Below the pieces are notes generated by a model, which was not told where the DNA came from, searched no databases, and was given only the letters and a program-made list of their open reading frames with translations. 64,000 nt of DNA from Cryptococcus deneoformans JEC21 (taxonomy: Eukaryota; Basidiomycota; Tremellomycetes; Tremellales; Cryptococcaceae): contig NC_006685.1 of the NCBI RefSeq assembly GCF_000091045.1, positions 1,929,701-1,993,700 of the forward strand. The letters run 5' to 3'. Position 1 is the first letter of the stretch; each line of letters opens with the position of its first letter. The position numbers were made by a program, and so were the translations under genes. Of the stretch, positions 10,359-21,062 are shown piece after piece.

Positions 10359-12063
10359 TTACCAAAGTCTTGAGCCATAAGTTCCCCCATTAGGGTTAAC
10401 AGCATCTAAGAATCCATTGAAATTGTCCGACGTTGTTCCGCAAGGACTTGCAGCTCTAATTTGTTGTGCCTGTTGGTTTTTTGCATGTGTTAAAAAGAAT
10501 GAGATGAATTGGATGATTAGCTCACATGTAACGGCGGGAAGGGAAGGGTGGAAGGACAGGATTGATGGAGGAGGGGAAGCAAGGGGCTTACCTCGGGCAT
10601 CCAATTCTCAAGCTGCTTTATACGTTTCGCATTGGCTGGGTGAGTAGAAAGAAAGTCGACTGACAGGCCTTTACCGCCTTCGGAAGCTGACATGCGTTGC
10701 CACATTTTTGAAGATTCAGTAGGATCGAAGCACGCTCGTCTGTTTGCCAGTTTACCGGGGAAAGGGGGGAATTCATGTGTCAGTTCAGATTTTGGAAATA
10801 ATAAATGACGATTATATACGGGAAACGGAAAGGAATGAGATGTATACGTACGACATGAGACGGAGACCGATAAAGTCGGCTTCACTCTCATTCTTTCTCG
10901 AGTTCGGCAACCTAACAAGTACACGCACCGTCAATTTGGGATCCAAGATGAGACGAAAAAAAGAGATTGATGTAACTTACTGCAGCATAAAAGTCAAGAG
11001 TAGACGACTAACACCTACATCAAGCCCAAGAGTCTCCAACAAAAGCCCAAGAGCAAAGAGAACCTTCATAGAGCTCATCCTCTCCGCAGGATGCCTAGCC
11101 ACTTGATGCGCGATTTCGTGCCCAAGAACAGTGGCCAATCCATCATCGTTGGCACTGACGGGCAAGATACCTGTAAAGACAAAGATCTTCCCACCAGGGA
11201 GGACGAAAGCGTTCTTGGTTTTCTTGTCGTCAATGACATATACCTATCAAAATCGAGTATGAGCCAGTGCCAAGGATAGATATGGAAGCATATGCTAGAT
11301 TAGGTTCAGACACATACCTCCCATTCCGTATCTTTCCCTTCCCTCACCTCCTTACCACCCTCTCCACCTCCCATAAATATATCCTTCACATCCACTCCTC
11401 CACCCCAAGCGGGCACTGTCCCCTCAATAGCACCCATCTCTCCACTCGACTTGACCCTGCCCAATCCACTCGATTCGATGATACGAGTTGCAACCTTCCT
11501 TACCCGTTTGCTTATCGGGTGATTAGGAGGGAGGAGGGCGCGGTCATATTCTGATAATGTTTGGAGCTGGGTTTGACGTCCCAGTTCACGTTCTTGGGCT
11601 TCGTCAACATCTATGAAACGTAATCTTCCTGTTTCGGGAACTCGTTCAAGACTAAACAAAGAAAGGAATGTGTCATAAGCAAGCCTTTTCATTTTGTTGT
11701 TACCAGATAAGCACCAACTCACTGGGTCACATAATAAATACCTCCACCACCAATCCCAATCCCATAGACCCACACAGCTCTATCCCCTCCCATTCTCCGT
11801 TTAACATACTGCCAAAGTGTGGGGCCGCCTCCACTAGGACCTGGGGATCCGCCAAAACTCGGTCTTTGGTCGAAACGCTCGTACTTTGCGTACGAGGGGC
11901 GGGTGGTGTGGAGGGCACGAGAGATGGGGGCGGACCGAGTCAGAGAGGGTGGAAAGGCGGTCCTGGAGCGGGGAAGGGGAAGAGTTGGTGGGCAATGGTT
12001 GGTGAGTGGGGTCGACCGGAGAATTGAAAGTCTGGTTGATGTTCGAGATATGCTCGACCACAT
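10359..12063 (-). CDS. OMA1: Mitochondrial metalloendopeptidase OMA1 (peptidase M48)
   Basis: Inner-membrane zinc protease that acts in mitochondrial protein quality control and stress-induced processing. The N-terminus MWSSISRTSTRLSILR is a good presequence. A membrane segment (VWVYGIGIGGGGIYYVTQ) precedes the first intron. The middle exon gives GRLRFIDVDEAQERELG; then comes KNAFVLPGGKIFVFTGIL and the catalytic LGHEIAHQVARHPAER (HExxH zinc site), followed by a hydrophobic segment. NESEADFIGLRLMSRA supplies the third zinc ligand (ESEAD), and DFLSTHPANAKRIKQLENW is the C-terminal M48 block. All ligands are present. It ends in a short exon with GGTYGSRLW. It lies divergent from V-ATPase subunit C. 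Confidence 0.92.
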
Positions 12064-12444
12064 GGTGTGCTGCTAGGAAGATAGAGATGGCAGAGGAAAG
12101 AGTATGCAGAAGTGACAGCGAACAAAGAAAAAGCGTCTGTTGAAATGAAATACGTTTCCGATGACGCTGACGGATCTCCCCCGGCGAGACGCTGTCGATC
12201 ATTTGCCGATGGTGGAGGTCTAGGCCGCGTGCCTTCTCCAACCATGCCTATGCTTCTGACAAAACAACAGGCATGTCTAACAAGGCGCGCGGCGCGTCAT
12301 TAGGAACAACGGGCTATCGAGCGAGCGGTGAATGGAGGTAAATCAAGCCAACCGACGAGCACAACGTATTAATCCAGAATCGATCCTCCATCTCAATAAA
12401 CAACACCAACGACTGCAACGGCAACCTACAGATAGACCCAAGAG
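12064..12444. promoter_or_regulatory. Divergent promoter (OMA1 / VMA5)
   Basis: A 381-bp gap between divergent genes. It contains a GC-only block (GGCGCGCGGCGCG) near 12281-12297. No other site is recognised. Confidence 0.4.
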
Positions 12445-14311
12445 ATGCCCTCTGATTTGTGCTATTGGCTTATATCAGCCCCTCTCAAGGATGGTGATCC
12501 CGATGTCATGCTCAACGAAGTCAGGCAGGAGATCCCGGGCGTCTTTGCTGCTAAATGGGAGATACCCGAGCTCAAGGTGCGTCGTTTCGCAAAGATGCTA
12601 GCAGATTGGATGTATTAGGTAGATAGAAGTGACTAATGATGGGAGTAACGCCACGGAATACTAGGCTGGAACACTATCTTCCCTCTTAACCCTCTCTGAC
12701 TCTCTCCCCAAGATTGATTCTGCATTCACAACCACTGCTTCCAAACTGCTCGACCAACTCCGTTCATTAGTGGATAATGATAATGGCAAAATCGCACAGC
12801 ATGCGAGGGTGAATGACCGTCCGGCGGAGGAGTATTTGATGGCTGGAGGGGATGGGTTCAAATGGGATAAAGGAAGGTGGGGTGAGGGAGGCAAGGTGAC
12901 GGAAGTCGTTGGAGCGTTAAGTAAGGTAAGTTGTGATTGGATTTTTTGGCATGGCATTTGGAAATGTGATAAATAATGATTAAAACTGAGGGCTGACTGG
13001 ACTTGGGGTCTGTGTGCTATTTAGGAGATGGCCGTTATCGAAGCTACGCAAAGGGAAAAGGCGCAATCTTATAACCTTGCCAAGGGCGGCTTGACAACCC
13101 TTCAACGAAAGCAAATGTATGTCACTGCCCTCTCTAACAATTGCTGTGGCTGCCGCACACTGATAATGTCACAAAAGTGGTAACCTTTCTCAACGGTCAT
13201 TGCTGGACATTGTAAAGAAGGAGCACCTGGTAGAAGATAGCGAATATCTTGAAACTCTTATCGTCGCCGTTCCAAAGTGAGTCTTTTCATTCAGTCCTCA
13301 CACCTGTTGGGGGAGAGCGGAGGGACCGTATCCGTATCCGTGCTCTTATCTGACGAAGCGTGGCAGGAACCTCGCAAAGGACTGGTCCAATAAGTATGAA
13401 CGTTTGACAAGCATGGTCGTGCCCCGCAGCTCCCAGTGAGTGTTTTTGTCAGGGAAAATGTTGTAACTGCGAGACTGACGATATTGTTTCTACAATGTTC
13501 AGACAAATCGCTTCGGATGATGAGTATGTTTTGCAGACTGTAACCGTATTTAAAAAGGTCCGAGACGATTTTATCCACAAGTGTCGAGAAAACAAGCAAG
13601 TTTTTTCTTTCTCTATCCCTTCAGTGAATAAAGGGGACACATAGACTAATGTTAGGTGACAGATTTATTGTTAGAGACTTTACTTGGGACGATTCGGCAC
13701 TTGAGAAGCAAAGGAGGCAGCTTGCAGAGCTGGAGATAGAGGAGAAGGAGTTATGGGTGAGTATGCCTTCTTTCTCCTCCCCATCCCTCCCGCCTCCTCA
13801 AAAAGAGGAAAACGTCATTTGGGTCCCCATCTGACACACTTGGGTCGTAGACTGGGCTGTTACGCTTGACAAGAATAAACTTTTCAGAGGCCTATCAAAT
13901 CCTTGCACACCTCAAGACAGTCCGTCTCTTTGTTGAGAGTGTACTCCGGTACGGTTTACCTGCAGACTACGCCGGTGTCATCATCAAAGTACGTCTCCTT
14001 CCGTGCTTCTACTCGTATTCCTTGCTAAAAACGGTTACTAACCCTTTTCTTTCTTTCTTGCCCTACTTCTCTCATTCTCGTTTCCTCCGCCTCCGTAGCC
14101 CGATCGCAAAACGGCAGCGAAAACTCTCCGATCCATAACAACCCATTACGCTTACCTCAACAATTCTTCTCGCGACTCTTCTGCCCGGAAGGGTAAAGGA
14201 AAAGGCTCCTCATCAGCAATGGGAGATGATGTCGGTGGAGAGTGGGCGAGTGTGATGGAGGCAGAGTATTATGATATCGTGTTGTTTGAGATTCCTATGG
14301 TTATTTGCTAA
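12445..14311 (+). CDS. VMA5: V-type proton ATPase subunit C
   Basis: Peripheral stalk subunit that joins V1 and V0 of the vacuolar/endosomal proton pump. The start MPSDLCYWLISAPLKDG is diagnostic. Exons then give SLLTLSDSLPKIDSAF, ATQREKAQSYNLAKGGL, RSLLDIVKKEHLVEDSEYL, TLIVAVPKNLAKDW, MVVPRSSQQIASDDEY, FKKVRDDFIHKCRENKF, VRDFTWDDSALEKQRRQL and TGLLRLTRINFSEAYQILAH, plus AYLNNSS near the end. The final residues are FEIPMVIC. There are about ten short introns. The order of blocks matches yeast Vma5 across the whole length, with a small Ser/Gly/Lys-rich insert (ARKGKGKGSSSAMG) before the C-terminus. Confidence 0.94.
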
Positions 14312-15151
14312 AGATCAAAGAGATTAAAAGAATGATACATTTCTTTTTTCTTTTTTTTTTGATGTAAATCCCGTTGTGTTTTATCGATGGATGATGGCTT
14401 TGATAGACAGTGGAGATGGGCCGTTGCGAGCTCTAAGCAAGACACCTCTTTTATTACCACTGTTATTACTCTGTATCGGCCGTTCTTTTTCCTCTATCCC
14501 TTCTTTTGAGACCGGTCGCGCCACCGCCGGAAGGAGATGTAGTTGGCGTAACAGAGAAACAGGTATTATGAGACAGAGATATGATAGATACGTGAGGTAG
14601 TCGGTAAGACCCGAATCGAAAGTCGGCATATCCTCGTCAATAAAAATCGAGGCCACCTGACGGGGCAAGTGCAGTTTTTAAAAAGGAGAAAAGCCAGAGA
14701 GGAAATAACAATAGGGATAAACTAAATACATAGTAGTACCAATTGTTATTGCTGGGTGGCAGTCAGGTGGACGCATTCTCGACGGCATAGCACGGCATTC
14801 TTTCCAGGCACCGACTAATCTTACTTGTAATCAAATCCTCATCTCATTAGCAACTGGAGTTTTCGATTAGGGCCTCTTATAAGAATAAAAGTGGTGATCT
14901 CATGACGGGGGAATAGCCTCCCGTCTCCGGTCCGGCTATTCGTGGCTCGGGCCGAAAATAGTCGGGCGAACACAGCGAACACTCTGATGTCGACATCGGG
15001 TGGATGTCTCGGCGTGCGATAGATACTGATATATATCTACGGAGAAAAGACGGTCTAGCAGTTTTCAAACTTTTGGTTTCTAATCATCCATTCAACTATA
15101 TTATTTATCTATAAACTGAGTAACAAATAGCCCATAAACAAAACAGCAATC
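14312..15151. other. Intergenic region: VMA5 3' flank and dehydrogenase promoter
   Basis: About 840 bp. The distal part carries a GC-rich block (14905-14965) with an 8-bp inverted repeat, GAATAGCC / GGCTATTC, separated by about 18 bp. CGG and CCG triplets nearby are of the kind bound by Zn2Cys6 regulators. An AT-rich stretch with GATATATATC near 15030 precedes the start. No gene is recognised. Confidence 0.4.
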
Positions 15152-16921
15152 ATGGCCGAGTTCCACTTTCTTAACAAGACTCAACCACCTCAGGTTACGA
15201 AACTCAACCTCCCAGACAACACATCATGCATCCTGCTCAAGAAAAGAAACATTGTAGTCAAGCCCAGGCCCATGCCTATTCTCCAGCCGGACGGCGTCTT
15301 GGTCAAAGTTGTCGCTACAGATAAGTTAATTCACTGTGAGGAGTACGATAAAACAGCTGGAAAGCTAACATGTCTTTTGATCCTTTCACGTATCTGCGGT
15401 TCTGATTTGCACAACTACCTTGCCGGAGGAGTCGGCGGCCGTCCTGTTACTGAGCCTATTGTGATGGGCCACGAGAGTTCGGGAGAGGTCATCGCTGTTG
15501 GAGATCTGGTCAAAACCCACAAAGTCGGGGACCGTGTCGCCAGTAAGTGAAATGGTTGAAGCCAGATATATGAGAGACTCATGTGGGTTTTGTTTTGGGC
15601 ATTTAGTCGAGCCTGGATTGCCTTGTAGAAGGTGTATCAACTGTAAAGAGGGAAAAGTCAACATCTGTTTGAGTAGGTATTCTCCTGTGAGGTTTTATAA
15701 ACGAAATCAAGGCTAAGGCATCATCTAGACATGCACTACTGCGGTGCTCCGGGATCAGTCGGATCTCTCTCCAGGTACGCCCCAGTTTCGTTTAAGAAGA
15801 AGCCAAGTTGTTGACCCGATACCCTCAGGTACTTCGCCCTACCCGCTGATATGGCGCCCCATATTCCTGACCATCTTTCATGGGAAGAAGCTGGATGTAT
15901 TCAGCCCCTTGCCGTAAGTTTAAATTTTGCTTCTTATTCGTACAGTGAAGGCCCAGTGAGACTCATTTAGATGATGAATAGGTTGGTATTCAGGTTGGAA
16001 AGCGAGTCGACCTTCGCCCCCACAAGACCGTCGCCATCTTGCAAGTTCTTTCATCCTCAAAAAAGCTAATATGTTCTGACTATGTATCCTGCGTAGTGGT
16101 TGCGGTCCCATCGGCCTCATCTCAGCTGCTGTAGCTCACGCCTATTCTGCCCGCAAAATTATTGCTTTCGACAATAATCCCCAACGAGTCGAATTCGCCA
16201 AAAAATACATTTCACCTCTTACCGGTAAACCCATTATCGATCACGTCTTCCTCGTCAAAGATTTACCCACTTCTTCACTGAAAGGTAGCCACGCCAATGG
16301 TGATCACGCCAATGGTAACGGTAGCATGGCCAATGGGGACACGGAAACCCTTGCTCATGCTCTGGGGGAAGATGGGTCCGGTGCCGGGATGGGTGATGGC
16401 GAGATACTCGACGAAGACCATGAGGAGACTATCGGTGACAAGAAATGGGAATGGGCCAAGAAGATTGTAGCCGGTTTTGTTCAAGAAGCGGGGCTGACGG
16501 CCGAGGAAGGTGTGGATAGGGTTGTGGAAGCTACTGGGGCGGAAGATTGCATGCTCATGGGTATCGCCATTGCGAAGCAAGGTGGAAACTGTAAGTCAAC
16601 CCCTTACCATCACCTTTGCTCATTCATGGTGCTGATCCAACCCTATCATAAGATCTCGCGGTCGGCTTGGGTCACATCCAGACCAATTGCTTCCCCACCC
16701 TCGCTGTTACCAACAAGGAAATCAATGTCATGGGTATCACCCGATACACGGCCTCCTGCTTCCCCTCTGCCCTTGATCTCCTTTCTCGAGGCGTGGTCGA
16801 TGTCAAGCAGCTCATTACTAAGACCTTCCCTTTGACGCAGAGTACAGAGGCGTTTGAGGCCGTAGCGGCTGGACAGGATATGAAGGTCGTTATCAAGAAC
16901 CAGGAGGGGTTTGACAATTAG
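15152..16921 (+). CDS. Zinc-dependent polyol dehydrogenase (xylitol/sorbitol dehydrogenase-like)
   Basis: Medium-chain NAD(P)-dependent dehydrogenase acting on polyols such as xylitol or sorbitol in the cytosol. MAEFHFLNKTQPPQVTKLNL leads to VLVKVVAT, and after an unusual intron (15321-15389) GICGSDLHNYLAGG carries the catalytic-zinc cysteine. GHESSGEVIAVG follows. The structural zinc site is EPGLPCRRCINCKEGKVNIC (four Cys). DHLSWEEAGCIQPLAVG and the dinucleotide motif GCGPIGLISAAVA are present. An Asn/Gly-rich insert with repeated HANG units (about 16285-16440) separates two strands of the Rossmann domain and is not typical of the family. The end is VAAGQDMKVVIKNQEGFDN. If the AT-AC intron were retained the frame stays open and 23 residues would be inserted next to the catalytic Cys. 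Confidence 0.87.
15321..15389 (+). other. Probable AT-AC intron (U2 type) in the dehydrogenase gene
   Basis: A 69-nt segment beginning ATAAGT and ending CAC, with a CTAAC branch site 22-26 nt from the 3' end. Removing it joins codons as VVAT-GICGSD, the exact dehydrogenase consensus. No GT-AG pair nearby does so. The donor ATAAGT is that of U2-type (AT-AC II) introns, not the U12 consensus. Confidence 0.65.
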
Positions 16922-17250
16922 GTTTTGATTTGTAACTAAATCTTTGGGCACTGGGCTAGCGAATGATGTTTGAGGCCGTGCATCACAGGGTGTAGAGATG
17001 TTGTTGTAGAGGGTAGAGGTGTGAAGATTAATTCGACTTTTCGGGCTTGAAAATGCAAAAGGAATTTTTACATTACTGACTTACTTGTCGAAAGCAAGTC
17101 TCGGATTCCAAAGGAAGAAGACAAAGGATGTTCTCATACTGATGGCTCATCTGCTCCTCATCTTGAAGCATTTCTTATTAATGGCCAAAGTCAGTTACAT
17201 CTCATCTCTGCTTTTCTTTTTTCCTCGGATAATTGGACATAACCAACCAG
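16922..17250 (+). promoter_or_regulatory. Short tandem intergenic region upstream of the REEP-like gene
   Basis: A 329-bp gap between two same-strand genes. It must hold the dehydrogenase 3'UTR and the promoter and leader of the next gene. A sequence resembling an intron 3' end (CCAACCAG) abuts the ATG, so a 5' UTR intron is possible. Confidence 0.35.
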
Positions 17251-18481
17251 ATGTCAAAAAAACCTACCGAACTCGAAGCAGCCGCCCTCACCTCTTCCTG
17301 GTCAACCGCCCAACAGGCAGCTCTGTACCATATTCACCTAGCCCAGCAAACAGAGAGGGATGAGCAGGAAGCACTGAAGAAACAGGAGAAAAAGGAGGAG
17401 AAGAAGATGAAGGAGATGGCCAGGCCGGAGGATGTGGACGGGGGTGAGATTGTTGATGGTTGGGTGGGTCCATTTCCTCCCTCTTTCCTCCTCTCCCTTT
17501 TCGTTCTTACAATCGCCCTTTCTTCGCAGACCACCCCTGTGGGGCTGCGATCAGCATGATGGGGGCTAATGAGATTGTGCAATGGGATAGATCAAAGGAT
17601 TATGTCCGCCCCTATACGATTTTTTGGATCTCCTGGGCCCTCCGCACATACTCATCTGTATCTTCATCGTACTCCATTTTGTCTATTGGTCAGTTCACAC
17701 GGGTCAACGACTGGCAATCTTCTCGTAATCTCACTCCAACTAACAGAAAGCTCTTCATGCATGCAGGTACGCAGCCCCATGGTATCTTCATTTCCTCATA
17801 CCATGGATGGAGATCTACTTCATTCCCATGTACTGTAGCTATAGATCTATCATATCGGGGCAAGAAAGGGTATTATGGTGAGCTCTCTTCTCTTCCTTGT
17901 GACATGTCTGTCTTCTGTAGAATCGATGAAATCAATTTATCTATGGAACGTGACTGACAATTACTTGCTGATCTGCGATGAGGGGACAGGTTGTCGTACT
18001 GGTCAATCCTGTCTGTGGTGGAGTACCTTGAGCTCTTACTTTTCAGAGATCAAACGAGATCGCTCACTTGGTGGCCCAAGGTATGGGATTCTCCTTCTCT
18101 GCACTATCTTGTCCCTCCTCATGGATTCAAATAATATACCTGAAACTGATGGATAAGCTACCAGCTTAAAGTCTTGTTTTGTGTCACGATGTATTGCATA
18201 ATTGAAAATGAAGATGTACTCGACTCAAAAGGCAAAGTGAAGAATAAGAAGCCAGTTTATGTGAGTTGAAGTATTATACATTTTTACTGGCAGTGACTGT
18301 AGCAGAAAGAGAGAACCAGACGAATAGGGAGGAAGAGATTAGATTGGGCAAATGGTTGAAGTGTTGACCTTCAGAGTAGGCAGCCATCAAACTTTTTGAG
18401 AAGTTCTTACCTAAGCCGAGCAAGGAAAAGAAGAAAGAAGTCAAGAAGGATGAGAAGAGAAAGTCAGATCAAGAAACATAG
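17251..18481 (+). CDS. TB2/DP1/HVA22 family ER membrane-shaping protein (REEP/Yop1-like)
   Basis: No long frame covers this gene; it appears after splicing. Exon 1 (MSKKPTELEAAALTSSWSTA) is hydrophilic, with a Lys/Glu-rich helix. An intron 17463-17589 (GTGGGT donor, CTAAT branch, ATAG acceptor) leads to YDFLDLLGPPHILICIFIVL, a hairpin-like membrane segment. A 42-nt intron then leads to SYAAPWYLHFLIPWMEIYFI and YCSYRSIISGQERVLW. A further intron ends at about 17991, and WLSYWSILSVVEYLELLLFR plus LTWWPKLKVLFCVTMYC give the HVA22/REEP signature. The last exon is strongly basic (KPSKEKKKEVKKDEKRK) and ends SDQET. In total about 255 residues. The family bends tubular ER by hairpin insertion. The assignment rests on pattern resemblance; exon joins are phase-consistent. 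Confidence 0.68.
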
Positions 18482-18605
18482 AGCACATACAAGTTGCATG
18501 GCATACAGTCCATTCCCGAAAAGTCCAGAGATCCGAATAGAACCCAAAAATATCATTATACCACAAATTCCCAAAGACAACACATAAAAATCAGAGCAAC
18601 GATGA

Positions 18606-20467
18606 CTAATGGTACGAGAATGACATGCTGTCAACAAGAGCTTCAACTAGCTTTGTAAAAGGATCAACATCAAGCTGATCAGGGTAATCGTCTCGTCAGC
18701 AAAAAGCACTTCGTATATGATGGAATGAAAAAAGCGTACAGGGATAGGTGATCCATCGTGGATAAGAGTTTCGTTTTTCCTATTTTCGGGTATCCACTTA
18801 TAGCGAGGGTATATTTTATCGTATTGCTGGATTATCACAAAGGTTTGAATTAGCCCTGCTCGGCCGTATTGATCTGGGAGTGGAGACATACCCAGATAAT
18901 GTGCATGTGGCCCAATACCGCACTGACAGGAGCGTAGTCGTACTGGAAAGTGGGAGGAGGCAAGATCTATGGATAATGATGGGTCAGGGTTGGTTGTCTT
19001 TTCTGAGATGCGTGTGAGATTTACTTCAATGATGATACCGCCTTCGGGCATCCATAATTCATGCGCCAACCCATTCCCGTGAATGCCAAGAATGATCTAC
19101 AGTTACAGGAATTTGGTGAGCAAAACAAAAGCCAGTATTCACAAACATACTCACATCAGCATCCGAAAACATTTCAAACTGCTCCTTCTTCTCCAGATCC
19201 TCCAATACAGCATCCACAACCACCGCCTTTTTAGCCTTTTCAATATTCTTCAACTGCTTCAACAGCTGCGTGTGTACTTCCACATCGAATTTTCTCTGCG
19301 TCCGCTGCCGATCGACATAGACGATCTTGGGCTTTTTCCCACTTAATCGTAAACCGGGCGCCGAGCGGGTGTATGTGCGAATACCGTAATGTGATAGAAG
19401 GGCGTGGCGGGTCGGGAAGAAGAAGGATGGCGAAGAGGCGAGTCTATATGCGTCAACGGCCATTTTGAACCATTGACGCGCGAGAAGGTTGTGTCTATGG
19501 GCGGTGTTGCGATCCACAAGGAGAACTTGAGTTGAATTAGCGATAGGCAGACGAGCTGTGGGGGATGTTCACATACCTCTCTCAAAGTAGATCCACGTAT
19601 CTTGGCTAGTCATTTGAGTCCATTCCTCCGGTTCGATCAATTTGTCTAAGAGAAAATGAGCATTGGATCGAGGGTTCAACAGATTTTGTTTCGACTGACC
19701 ATCACCAAATAAAGCCTCCGCCACTGCTCTCGGCAACCCATATCGGGCATCCCAATTATAGTCCCAAGCAATTACCAGTCTGTCCGGCAATTCTCCATCA
19801 CCACCATATGTCACCAAACCCTGCCTCGTATCCTGACCTTGGTCTTGACCTTGTGATTGGATGGACGTCGGAAGAGGTGGCACGGATGATAGGACGCTCA
19901 GACTCCCTAACAGAGCTTCGGCTACCATGTGGTATAGCCACTTGTAGCCTGACCACTTGCCATCCCATCCATCGTTGAAAAATACTATGTATGTCAGATT
20001 TAACTTAAACAATAAGAATGTACACGTTGCCTACAGGTAATGCCATGCAGTTCTTTAATTTCCACATCCGGCTTCGCCTGAGCCTCCTTCGGACTGCCAT
20101 CTTCACCATCATAGAACACCATCTCCTTCCAGTTCACCCTCTCCACACTCTGAGTTCCAGAGTTGGAGCGAGAGAGAGTCAAAAGCCGATCGGTCTGCGG
20201 TATTTCACTCTCATCCTCCAATACATCTATGATGATCGATTAAGTCAGCCCGATCATCCCTCTCACCTGATAATAACGCCTTCTAAAAATCAAGAGCTTA
20301 CAAAAAGTGCGATTCCTGTACCAAACATTATCAAGCACAGTAAACCCTGGTAATCCGCTGACCAATGTGGTGGGACCATGTGATAACACTTGCGAAGGAA
20401 GAGAAGATGCGGCGAGAGCAGAGGGGAGGAGCCCAACGGCGAGGAACAAAACGAGAGCTGCCCTCAT
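18606..20467 (-). CDS. Secretory-pathway glycosyltransferase, GT61/DUF563 family
   Basis: Luminal glycosyltransferase with an N-terminal signal sequence or anchor, MRAALVLFLAVGLLPSALA. Exons give LSGLPGFTVLDNVWYRN (via VSGLPGFTVLDN), KELHGITC, then the typical fungal GT61 block FFNDGWDGKWSGYKWLYHMV. PKIVYVDRQRTQRKF and the key motif GIHGNGLAHELWMPEGGIII follow, then IFPPSSFQYDYAPVSAVLGH and HIIWQYDKIYPRY. The last exon, with a short intron before LDVDPFTKLVEALVDS, ends MSFSYH. The family includes xylosyl- and GlcNAc-transferases; in Cryptococcus such enzymes could act on glycoproteins or capsule-related glycans, which is inference. Donor and acceptor sugars are unknown. Confidence 0.78.
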
Positions 20468-21062
20468 TATGAATGGTTACGTTGGCGATTATAGAATGGC
20501 GTGAATACGATAGTGAGTGTTAATAATTATTCGATGGCATGTCTGTTGAGCCAGGAGATGGATAGGTGAACGTTGTGTGGTGGAAAGAGAACGGGGTTGG
20601 TGTCGAGAGTCAGGAAAAAAGTGAAGTGCGTCATGCTGCATCCATCTCTCTTGTCAGTAAGTCGACATAGGGACATTGTCTCCTTGAACTTTATACTGGC
20701 GTCCGGCATTCAATAATGGTCGCAGAGTTTGAAAATCGGAAGTTCTTTCAAACTCAGAAGTCAGTAATTTGATGCACTGATAATCAACGGAATGATTAAC
20801 CCGGAACAATCTTATCAAGCTGCGCACCGGGCGGTCTTCAAGCTGCGGCCTACCAAGACCCTAAGATACGTAGGACAAACAACACAGCCCTGCTCTTATT
20901 TTTTCTTTATGGCACCATATTAACATGCATAACAAGATATCATCATCGTCAACATCGTCTAGAGTACTGTCCATTTCCCTCCGCAATTACACAGCACTAT
21001 TACTACCATTCTACAACACTCCCTACGCAAACTACAGAGTCGGAGCAATGAATCACCTGGGC
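20468..21062. other. Intergenic region upstream of the glycosyltransferase
   Basis: About 595 bp containing the GT61 promoter and the esterase 3' flank. Nothing else is recognised. Confidence 0.4.

Noticed and set aside
15321..15389. U12-type (minor spliceosome) intron
   Set aside because: The donor ATAAGT and branch CTAAC do not match the U12 consensus ATATCCTT / TCCTTAAC; a U2-type AT-AC intron fits better.
17460..17957. 165-codon frame resembling a diacylglycerol acyltransferase through its HGIF-like motif
   Set aside because: The resemblance is one short motif; the spliced alternative frame gives a coherent HVA22/REEP protein.
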